From Burkholderiaceae bacterium (GTDB taxonomy: Bacteria; Pseudomonadota; Gammaproteobacteria; Burkholderiales; Burkholderiaceae_C): a stretch of 7,685 nucleotides of DNA. A program made the translations under genes and the position numbers. Positions 1 to 5,792 of the stretch are shown here, one piece after another. Position 1 is the first letter of the stretch; every line of letters begins with the position of its first letter. The notes under the pieces are model-generated. The model was not told the DNA's origin. It ran no database searches and was given only the letters and a program-made list of their open reading frames with translations. The stretch spans positions 1 through 7,685 of the forward strand of contig JAFMJA010000130.1 in the NCBI GenBank assembly GCA_017853735.1, in the 5' to 3' direction.

Positions 1-6
1 AAGCTC

Positions 7-11
7 AGGAG
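7..11 (+). promoter_or_regulatory. Ribosome binding site of dctM
   Basis: AGGAG lies nine bases before the ATG at 21. It is a good Shine-Dalgarno match and fixes the start of the permease gene. Confidence 0.75.
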
Positions 12-20
12 CGTCACATC

Positions 21-1307
21 ATGTCCACCATGCTGATTCTTTTCGGCGCCGTGCTCCTGCTGGTGCTGATCAACGTGCCGATCGCTGTGTCACTGGGCAT
101 CGTGGCGGTCGTTGCCATGCTGTCTAGCCACGGGCTCGATTCCCTACCCAATATGGCCCTGGTGATTTACAACGGGGCCACCAACTTCCCGCTGCTGGCG
201 ATTCCCCTGTTCATTCTGGCTGGGGCGATCATGAATGCCTCGGGTATCTCGCAGCGTCTCATCGCCTTTGCCTCGGCCATCTTTGGCTGGGTGCGTGGCG
301 GCTTGGCCCATGTCTCGATTGGCGCTTCACTATTTTTCGCCGAGATCTCGGGCTCTGCGGTGGCCGATGTGGCCGCCCTGGGCTCGATCCTGATCCCGGG
401 CATGAAGAAAAAGGGCTATCCCGGCCCCTACGCCGCCGCCGCCATGTCCTCCGCTGCCACGCTGGCAGTCATCATTCCGCCGTCGATTCCCATGATTCTT
501 TATGCGGTGATGGCGGAGACCTCGGTGGTGCAGCTGTTTGTGGCCGGGGTGGTGCCGGGCTTGATTGGCGCCTTTGGTTTGATGGCCATGGCCAGCTTTC
601 TGGCGCGGCGCTACAACCTGCCGCGCGATGAGCGTTTCTCGGCCAAACGCATCCTGACAACCGGTCGTGAAGCACTGTGGGCCTTTGCCCTGCCGATCAT
701 CATTCTGGGGGGCATTTTTGGTGGCATTGTCACCGCCACGGAGGGTGCAGCATTGGCAGTCGTGGCCGCCCTGTTTGTCGGCCTGGTGATTTATCGTGAG
801 CTGGATCTCAAGCACCTGCGTGCCGCCATCATGGAGGGGGGGTCGCAGACCGCGGTGGTGATGCTACTGGTGGCCACCAGTGCCTTGCTGGGCACTTACC
901 TGACCGAGGTGCAGGCACCGCAGGCCCTGGCCAAGGCGGTGGGCGATTTCACTTCCAACAAATGGGTGGTGCTGGCCTTGCTCAATGTGCTGTTCCTGTT
1001 TTTGGGCATGTTCCTGCATTCGGCTGCTGCGATCATCCTGGTGATCCCGATTGTCATGCCCTTGGTACGCGCAGTGGGTATCGACCCGGTGCACTTTGGC
1101 CTGATTGTCACCATCAACCTGGGCATTGGTCAGCAGACCCCGCCAGTGGCCAGCGTGCTGATGGTGGCCAGCTCGATTGCCAAGGCCTCGGTATGGGAGG
1201 TCTCACGGGTCAACATCTGGTTCATCGGGGTCCTGCTCGCCGTGTTGATGCTGGTGACCTATGTGCCAGTGACTGGGCTGGGACTGGTCAATTACTTCTA
1301 CCGCTGA
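21..1307 (+). CDS. dctM: TRAP transporter large permease subunit, DctM family
   Basis: This is the large inner-membrane subunit of a TRAP transporter, which takes up organic acids using an ion gradient together with a small permease (DctQ) and a periplasmic receptor (DctP). The 428-residue length is normal for DctM. The protein is hydrophobic throughout, with about a dozen predicted membrane segments. Family landmarks are the AIPLFILAGAIMNASG stretch near residue 60, the GGLAHVSIGASLFFAEISGS stretch near residue 92, the SAATLAVIIPPSIPMILYA region near residue 143, and TATEGAA near residue 239. An AGGAG at 7-11, nine bases before the ATG, supports the start. The next gene follows 9 bp after the stop. 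DctQ and DctP are not in the window and are probably upstream. The family is certain; the substrate is unknown, but the CoA-metabolism neighbours suggest a carboxylic acid. Confidence 0.95.
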   Translation: MSTMLILFGAVLLLVLINVPIAVSLGIVAVVAMLSSHGLDSLPNMALVIYNGATNFPLLAIPLFILAGAIMNASGISQRLIAFASAIFGWVRGGLAHVSIGASLFFAEISGSAVADVAALGSILIPGMKKKGYPGPYAAAAMSSAATLAVIIPPSIPMILYAVMAETSVVQLFVAGVVPGLIGAFGLMAMASFLARRYNLPRDERFSAKRILTTGREALWAFALPIIILGGIFGGIVTATEGAALAVVAALFVGLVIYRELDLKHLRAAIMEGGSQTAVVMLLVATSALLGTYLTEVQAPQALAKAVGDFTSNKWVVLALLNVLFLFLGMFLHSAAAIILVIPIVMPLVRAVGIDPVHFGLIVTINLGIGQQTPPVASVLMVASSIAKASVWEVSRVNIWFIGVLLAVLMLVTYVPVTGLGLVNYFYR

Positions 1308-1316
1308 AAGAGCACC

Positions 1317-2090
1317 ATGAGTGAGGGGCAAGTGAGCTTGCGCATTGAGGCTGGCGTGGCCTCGGTGCTGTTTGATCGGCCCCAGGCGCGCAACGCGATG
1401 ACCTGGGCCATGTATGAGCAGCTGATGGCAATTTGTCGCCAGCTGAAGGACGAATCATCCGTGCGGGTGGTCACCTTTCGAGGCGCGGGTGGTGAGGCCT
1501 TTGTGGCGGGCACTGACATTGAACAGTTTCGTGGTTTTGATGGCGCGCAGGGCGTGGCCTATGAGCGTCAGATTGATGTCTGTATGGAGCTGCTGGGCAC
1601 CTTGCCGATGCCCACTGTGGCGGTGGTCGAGGGCTGGTGTGTGGGCGGCGGGCTGGCCATTGCCACTGGCTGTGACTTCCGTTTGGCCACCCCCGCTTCA
1701 AAATTTGGCGTGCCGATTGCCAAAACCCTGGGCAATTGCCTGTCGGCTGCCAACCTGGCGCGTTTGACCGCGGCCTGGAGCCAGCAGCGCGTCAAGCGCA
1801 TGCTGCTGCTGGCCGAGTTCATCGGAGCAGAGGAGGCGCTGGCCTGCGGCTATCTGCACGAACTGGCCGCGCCGCCCGAGCTGGATGCTGCTGTGCAGCG
1901 ATTGACGACCATGCTCGCGGGCGGCGCTCCAGTGACGCAGCAGGTGAGCAAGGAAGGCCTTCGCCGCCTGCTGGTGCATGAGTTACCGCAAGACGAAGAC
2001 CTGATCCGTCGGACCTACGGCAGCGCTGATTTTCGCGAGGGTGTGACCGCCTTTGTCGAAAAACGCAAGCCGGTCTGGAAGGGACAATGA
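1317..2090 (+). CDS. Crotonase-fold protein (enoyl-CoA hydratase/isomerase family) without the hydratase glutamates
   Basis: This 257-residue protein has the typical length of the crotonase superfamily, which binds acyl-CoA thioesters and stabilises an enolate in an oxyanion hole. Visible landmarks are FDRPQARNAM near residue 19, the oxyanion-hole region EAFVAGTDI (60-68), EGWCVGGGLAIATGCDFRLA (105-124), and a C-terminal YGSADFREGVTAF helix region. In rat mitochondrial crotonase the two catalytic glutamates sit in GGGCE and QPE. Here the matching positions read GGGLA (A114) and VPI (I134). A plain water-adding hydratase is therefore unlikely; an isomerase, hydrolase, decarboxylase or C-C lyase role is possible. 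GAAAGAG shortly before the ATG may serve as ribosome binding site. The stop codon overlaps the start of the next gene (ATGA), so the two are probably translationally coupled. Family assignment is strong; the reaction is not known. Confidence 0.9.
   Translation: MSEGQVSLRIEAGVASVLFDRPQARNAMTWAMYEQLMAICRQLKDESSVRVVTFRGAGGEAFVAGTDIEQFRGFDGAQGVAYERQIDVCMELLGTLPMPTVAVVEGWCVGGGLAIATGCDFRLATPASKFGVPIAKTLGNCLSAANLARLTAAWSQQRVKRMLLLAEFIGAEEALACGYLHELAAPPELDAAVQRLTTMLAGGAPVTQQVSKEGLRRLLVHELPQDEDLIRRTYGSADFREGVTAFVEKRKPVWKGQ
2077..2083 (+). promoter_or_regulatory. Ribosome binding site of the CoA-transferase gene
   Basis: GGAAGGG lies just before the ATG at 2087, inside the 3' end of the crotonase gene. 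It supports the overlapping ATGA start at 2087 over later in-frame codons. Confidence 0.65.
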
Positions 2091-3319
2091 AAGAACAGGG
2101 CCAAGCCAGCCAGAAGCCCGGGCCATTGGCCGGCATGCGGGTGCTGGAGCTGACTCAGATCATGTCGGGCCCCACCTGTGGCCAGATGCTGGCCGATATG
2201 GGCGCCGATGTGATCAAAGTGGAAAAGCTGCCCGGCGGCGATGATGCCCGCGGCTACCGTGACCCCCAGGTCAACGGGGTATCTGGGCCGTTCATGATGA
2301 TGAACCGCAACAAGCGCGGTATCGCGGTCAATCTGAAGCACGAACAAGGCAAGCATGTGCTGCTGCGCATGGTCAAAGAAGCCGATGTGCTGGTGGAGAA
2401 TTTTCGTGGCGGCACCCTGGACAAGCTGGGCCTGGGCTACGAGGTGGTGTCAGCCATCAACCCCGGCTTGATCTATTGCTCCATCTCCGGTTATGGGCGC
2501 AACGGCCCCTATGCCAACAAAGGTGGCTTTGATCTGATTGCCCAGGGCTTTGCCGGGCTGATGTCGATCACCGGTGAGCCCGGTGGTGCACCCGCCAAAA
2601 ACGGCAATGCGGTGTCGGACATGAACGCCGGCATCCTGGGGGCGTTGGGCATTGTGGCGGCCTATGTGCACAAGCTCAAAACCGGGCAGGGACAGATCGT
2701 GGACACCTCGCTTTCCGATGCCGCTCTGCAGCAGCTTTACTGGCACGCAGCCATTTTCTTTGCCACTGGCCAATCCAGCGGACCCACCGGATCGGCTCAC
2801 ATCCTGACTGCGCCTTACCAGGCCTTTGAGGCCAGCGACGGCTGGATCAATATCGGTGGCGCCAATCAGGCCAATTGGGAGCGTATCGCCGATGTGATGG
2901 GCCACCCGCAGTGGCGCGAAGACCCGCGCTTCAAGACCAACAGCGACCGCATGGCGCACCGTGAGGAACTGGTCGAACTGATGAACGCCGTGTTGCGCAC
3001 CCGCACGCGTGACGAGTGGCAGGCCGCCTTCGACAACGCCGGCGTGCCTGCCGGCCCGGTGCATACCGTGGGCGAGGCGCTCAGCCATCCCCAGACCCTG
3101 GCGCGCGGCATGGTGGTGGAACTGGAGCACCCCCAGGCCGGGCCGACCCGGGCTCTGGGTTGCCCGATCCATTTTTCGGCCACCCCGGCCCACATCAGCC
3201 GGCCCGCTCCCATGCTGGGTCAGCACACCCGTGAACTCCTGCACCAGCACGGCTACAGCCATGCCGAGATCGATGCCCTGATTGCCCAGGGTGTGGTGCA
3301 AGACAGCCCGCCCGTCTGA
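2087..3319 (+). CDS. Class III CoA-transferase, CaiB/BaiF family
   Basis: The protein moves coenzyme A from a donor thioester to a free organic acid, giving an acyl-CoA for degradation. At 410 residues it has the usual family length. Landmarks are LAGMRVLELTQIMSGPTCGQ (14-33), MLADMGADVIKVEKPGG-like sequence (34-51), NRNKRGIAVNL (73-83), VLVENFRGGTLDKLGLGYE (101-119) and SISGYGRNGPYANKGGFDLI (132-151). The aspartate in VSDMNAGILGALGI, D178, matches the catalytic aspartate (Asp169 in formyl-CoA transferase) that forms the aspartyl-CoA anhydride. The C-terminal region has AGVPAGPVHTVGEALSHPQ, typical of the family. It overlaps the crotonase gene by four bases and is the last gene of the TRAP cluster. 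Its job is probably to activate the acid imported by the TRAP system. The specific acid cannot be read from the sequence. Confidence 0.94.
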   Translation: MKEQGQASQKPGPLAGMRVLELTQIMSGPTCGQMLADMGADVIKVEKLPGGDDARGYRDPQVNGVSGPFMMMNRNKRGIAVNLKHEQGKHVLLRMVKEADVLVENFRGGTLDKLGLGYEVVSAINPGLIYCSISGYGRNGPYANKGGFDLIAQGFAGLMSITGEPGGAPAKNGNAVSDMNAGILGALGIVAAYVHKLKTGQGQIVDTSLSDAALQQLYWHAAIFFATGQSSGPTGSAHILTAPYQAFEASDGWINIGGANQANWERIADVMGHPQWREDPRFKTNSDRMAHREELVELMNAVLRTRTRDEWQAAFDNAGVPAGPVHTVGEALSHPQTLARGMVVELEHPQAGPTRALGCPIHFSATPAHISRPAPMLGQHTRELLHQHGYSHAEIDALIAQGVVQDSPPV

Positions 3320-3347
3320 GGGCAAGCTGCTTGTCAGCGGACCCAGG

Positions 3348-3367
3348 GCCTGCCGCGTTAGGCAGGC
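3348..3367 (+). terminator. GC-rich hairpin after the CoA-transferase gene, possible terminator
   Basis: GCCTGCC (3348-3354) and GGCAGGC (3361-3367) form a perfect 7-bp stem with a 6-base loop, 29 bp after the stop codon. Two further G.T pairs could lengthen the stem. The following bases (TTCTGCTGG) are only weakly T-rich, so this is a poor intrinsic terminator on the plus strand. It may be an RNA 3'-end stabiliser or may relate to the minus-strand frame whose stop codon lies in the loop. Confidence 0.4.
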
Positions 3368-3522
3368 TTCTGCTGGATGCCGATCGCACTGAATTCATCC
3401 AAAAACAGCCGGCCTGGCGAGGGCTCCTCCCGTACCCGCATCGGTGTAATCCCCAAGAGCCAATGGCGTGGCGCCAAGATATATTGGACAAATATTTTTT
3501 CAAGCCATGCGTCTGGAAACCT
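3358..3522 (-). other. Minus-strand open frame of 54 codons, possible gene remnant
   Basis: Between the CoA-transferase and the Tgl-like gene, the minus strand has an uninterrupted 54-codon stretch from a stop at 3523-3525 to a TAA at 3358-3360. Its translation has a natural amino-acid mix, including FVQYILAPRHWLLGITPMRV and PGRLFLDEFSAIGIQQKPA. It looks more like real protein than the plus-strand readings of the same DNA. The only ATG is codon 28 (3439-3441), which would give just 27 residues, with a GGGGA about seven to eight bases upstream. I do not recognise the family. It could be the 3' remnant of a deleted gene, a small gene, or chance. It overlaps the upstream part of the next gene on the opposite strand. 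Confidence 0.25.
3476..3503 (+). promoter_or_regulatory. AT-rich patch before the Tgl-like gene, possible promoter
   Basis: The stretch 3476-3503 is strongly AT-rich within a GC-rich region and contains TATATT (3480-3485) and AATATTTTTT (3490-3500 area). It sits just before the ATG at 3507. A -10-like TATATT is present, but I see no good -35 element at the right spacing. If this is the promoter, the GTG at 3468 would be too early and the ATG at 3507 or 3531 would be favoured. Confidence 0.25.
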
Positions 3523-4676
3523 TTAGCCTCATGCAGCCTCCTGCCTTGAACAAGGCCAGTCAGGGGATTGTGTTGTTGGGCCTGCAGCCAATGACGACAG
3601 CTGCCCTGCGTGATCTTGTCTTGTCACGCTTGGGCGCTTCTTCACTGGCCGCGCATGTGCAGGCTGAATCGGGCCATGACAGTCGTGGGCCCTGGGCCAG
3701 GCTCTGGCTGAAACCAGACAGTGTTCTGGCCTGGGCGCCAGGTCATAACACCCTGGAGCTGAGCACTCAGCTGAAACTGGATACCGTGGGCAGGAGGCAG
3801 GATCTGCAACTGGAGATCATGGTGGCCATGCTGATGGGGCCAGTTGCCTTTGAGTTTCCCAGCCTGGACGAGCTGGAGTCGGCGATTCGCATTCGCCTGA
3901 ACATTGTCCAGGCCGCTCGCAAGACCACCCTGGATTTCCAGACCGAGGAAGCGGAGCGACCCGAAGACTGCTGGGCCTATGACGAAGTCCGCGGGTTTTA
4001 TCTGTTGCCCGGCGTGTCGCTGATAGATGCCCTGGTCAAAGCAACCCAGCCCGAAGTGTCAGGCCGGCTTTATTCTTTTTCCTGTTACCGGGCCACGGAA
4101 TACGTCACAGCCTTGGGCATAGCTCAGGAGTTGGCCAGCTGCAACCCAGCCATGTACCAGCATTTGCAGTCGCTCTGGCGGCAACGCGCCATCATGTCGC
4201 AGGAATTTCACGATGTTTTTCTGCGCGAGCAAGGCAGCATGGAGCAACCTCTGCCGCCCCTGTTTTACGTTCCAGGCGACCGGATCTGGTTTCGCAACCC
4301 GGATGAGGCTTCCGCCGATGCCACCGGCTTTGAGGGCTCCTGGGTGATGTATTTGGGTGGTGGACTGTTCACCAACTTTTGGGAGCAGCGCAAGCAGTAC
4401 ACCCTGATCGAAAAATGTGTCGAGGTCTTCCACTGGCGGCACGGTCTGTACCAGGATGCCAAGGGGGAAGCCTGTATCGACGAAGAACGTATCAAGCCGA
4501 TGATCGCGGCTACCCTTGCCCAGCCGCAGGAGTTGTCCCGCATCATGGCGCTGATGACCCGCTACCGTGAGCCCCGTGGTGTCTATACCGATGCGGGAGG
4601 GTGCGTTGATGCCACGCGTGAGTTTGCCCGCTGGGTCAGGCCAGGCACTTCGGACATGTTGCTACCGCAGGCCTAG
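3507..4676 (+). CDS. Tgl-like protein, distant homologue of bacillar protein-glutamine gamma-glutamyltransferase
   Basis: Bacillus Tgl cross-links spore-coat proteins through glutamine-lysine bonds and has about 245 residues. This protein has 389 residues from the ATG at 3507 and shows Tgl landmarks in the right order: FEFPSLDELESAIRIRLNIV near residue 115, then GRLYSFSCYRATEY with the candidate nucleophile C193 (codon 4083-4085), then GDRIWFRNPDEA and GFEGSWVMYLGGGLF near residue 257-288. In B. subtilis Tgl, recalled from memory, the matching segments are FYAFECATA (Glu115-Cys116) and WRGENVILLG (Glu187). Here both glutamates are serines (S192 and S278), with a glutamate two positions before S278. 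About 110 extra N-terminal and 80 extra C-terminal residues are unlike Tgl. No signal peptide is apparent. The start is uncertain: GTG 3468 and ATG 3531 are alternatives and none has a good ribosome binding site. Homology is likely; transglutaminase activity is unproven. Confidence 0.7.
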   Translation: MRLETFSLMQPPALNKASQGIVLLGLQPMTTAALRDLVLSRLGASSLAAHVQAESGHDSRGPWARLWLKPDSVLAWAPGHNTLELSTQLKLDTVGRRQDLQLEIMVAMLMGPVAFEFPSLDELESAIRIRLNIVQAARKTTLDFQTEEAERPEDCWAYDEVRGFYLLPGVSLIDALVKATQPEVSGRLYSFSCYRATEYVTALGIAQELASCNPAMYQHLQSLWRQRAIMSQEFHDVFLREQGSMEQPLPPLFYVPGDRIWFRNPDEASADATGFEGSWVMYLGGGLFTNFWEQRKQYTLIEKCVEVFHWRHGLYQDAKGEACIDEERIKPMIAATLAQPQELSRIMALMTRYREPRGVYTDAGGCVDATREFARWVRPGTSDMLLPQA

Positions 4677-4689
4677 GATTTCCTGCCAC

Positions 4690-4721
4690 GCCAGCCGGTG
4701 CTTGTGAGTTGGCTTGCTTTT
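4690..4721 (+). terminator. Weak hairpin with T-rich tail after the Tgl-like gene
   Basis: GCCAG (4690-4694) can pair with TTGGC (4709-4713), including one G.T pair, around a long 14-base loop, and TTGCTTTT follows. It lies 14 bases after the stop codon. The short stem and long loop make this a marginal terminator candidate. Confidence 0.2.
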
Positions 4722-4730
4722 CGTGAAAAG
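4717..4730. promoter_or_regulatory. Perfect inverted repeat CTTTTC-GT-GAAAAG, possible operator
   Basis: CTTTTC at 4717-4722 and GAAAAG at 4725-4730 are exact reverse complements separated by two bases. The repeat lies 56 bp before the receptor's ATG at 4787, in the only sizeable gap upstream of the receptor-acyltransferase pair. Its position suits a dimeric regulator's operator. I found no convincing -35/-10 pair around it, only a weak TAGATT (4755-4760). No regulator gene is adjacent in the window. It could be chance. Confidence 0.3.
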
Positions 4731-4786
4731 GGTATTCAACGCCGGGAAATGCGTTAGATTCCAGCTTGTCTTTTTTTCAGAATTTC

Positions 4787-5788
4787 ATGATGCTTTCTCA
4801 CAATTTTTCTGTTTCCCGGCGCGACAGTCTGAAGCGACTTGGCGCTGCAGGCTTGGGGGTGCTGGGTGCTTCAGCAGGTGCGCAGGATACCTGGCCCAAC
4901 AAGCCGATTCGCTGGATCGTGCCCTTTGCCCCGGGCGGGACTTCCAGCATCGTGGCGCGCACGGTGGCCGCCGAGCTCACCAAACAAATGGGTGTGTCGT
5001 TTGTCATCGACAACAAAGGTGGTGGCGGTGGCGTGCCAGCCATGCAGGAACTGCTGCGCGCTCCGGCTGATGGCTACACCATCATCATGAGCCATATCGG
5101 GCTGATGGCGGTCAACCCGCTGATCTATCCGGACAGTGGCTATGACGTCAACAAGGATTTCGTGCCCGTCACCCTCTTGTCGCGCGTGCCCAGCCTGTTC
5201 GTGGTGAACAAGGACGTGCCAGTCACTGACCTCAAATCATTCATTGCCTACGCCAGAGCCCGACCCGGCCGGCTCAACTACGCTTCGGCAGGCAACGCCT
5301 CTGCCGGACACCTGGCGATAGAGGCGCTCAAGCTCAAGACGGGCATGTTCATCACTCACATTCCCTACCGAGGTACCGGCCCAGCCCTGACCGATGTACT
5401 GGCTGGACGGATCGAATTCTTTTCGGCGGGCACCCCTGCGCTATTACCCCATATCAAGAGCGGCATGCTGCGATGTCTTGCTGTGGGCACACCCACGCGC
5501 ATACCGGTGCTACCCGATGTGCCCACCGTGGCCGAGAGTGGCTATCCGGGTTTTGAAACAGTGCAGTGGTATGGCATGACCGCGCGCGCAGGAACCCCCA
5601 CTGCCATCATCAACCGCCTGCAACAGGAATGCGCCAAGGCCATGCGTGCGCCCGAGGTGATTGCCAAGTACGAGGCTGAAAGCGCCTTGCCCGGCGGCGG
5701 GCCACCGGCAGAATATGGCGCCTTCATTGCGCGTGAACAGGAACGCTGGAAAGAAGTCGTGATCAAAGGCCAGGTTAAGCCTGGTTAA
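4787..5788 (+). CDS. Bug-family (TctC-type) periplasmic solute-binding receptor with Tat signal
   Basis: Bug receptors bind small carboxylates or related solutes in the periplasm for tripartite tricarboxylate transporters, and Burkholderiales often carry them as orphans. From the ATG at 4787 the protein has 333 residues, the usual length. The N-terminus holds a twin-arginine motif SRRDSLK (10-16), a hydrophobic stretch, and a likely cleavage after ASAGA (residue 32). Family signatures are IRWIVPFAPGGTSSIVAR (41-58), PADGYTIIMSH, HIPYRGTGPALTDVLAGRIE, and LPDVPTVAESGYPGFE. The usual aspartate in the PGGxxD motif is S54 here. An upstream TTG at 4766 would add seven residues before the signal but is less likely, and the ATG at 4790 is also possible. 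No tctA or tctB membrane genes are in the window, so its partner is elsewhere or absent. Only 4 bp separate it from the next gene. Confidence 0.92.
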   Translation: MMLSHNFSVSRRDSLKRLGAAGLGVLGASAGAQDTWPNKPIRWIVPFAPGGTSSIVARTVAAELTKQMGVSFVIDNKGGGGGVPAMQELLRAPADGYTIIMSHIGLMAVNPLIYPDSGYDVNKDFVPVTLLSRVPSLFVVNKDVPVTDLKSFIAYARARPGRLNYASAGNASAGHLAIEALKLKTGMFITHIPYRGTGPALTDVLAGRIEFFSAGTPALLPHIKSGMLRCLAVGTPTRIPVLPDVPTVAESGYPGFETVQWYGMTARAGTPTAIINRLQQECAKAMRAPEVIAKYEAESALPGGGPPAEYGAFIAREQERWKEVVIKGQVKPG

Positions 5789-5792
5789 AGGC

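Noticed and set aside
2450..3325. Long minus-strand frame opposite the CoA-transferase gene
   Set aside because: It is a shadow of a strongly supported plus-strand gene in GC-rich DNA; its translation shows no family features.
3460..3487. Inverted repeat CCAAT ... ATTGG and the palindrome TGGCGCCA before the Tgl-like gene
   Set aside because: The arms are only five bases with an 18-base gap, and an 8-bp palindrome is expected by chance; no support for a site.
3331..3549. A 72-codon plus-strand frame across the gap between the CoA-transferase and the Tgl-like gene
   Set aside because: It starts with TTG without a ribosome binding site, has an unnatural residue mix, and runs into the Tgl-like gene in another frame.
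4766..4786. TTG at 4766 as start of the Bug receptor
   Set aside because: It would place seven extra residues before a complete Tat signal; the ATG at 4787 gives the usual signal length.
4714..5070. Plus-strand frame overlapping the 5' end of the Bug receptor gene
   Set aside because: The receptor frame has a Tat signal and family motifs over the same DNA; this frame is Arg/Ala-rich shadow sequence.
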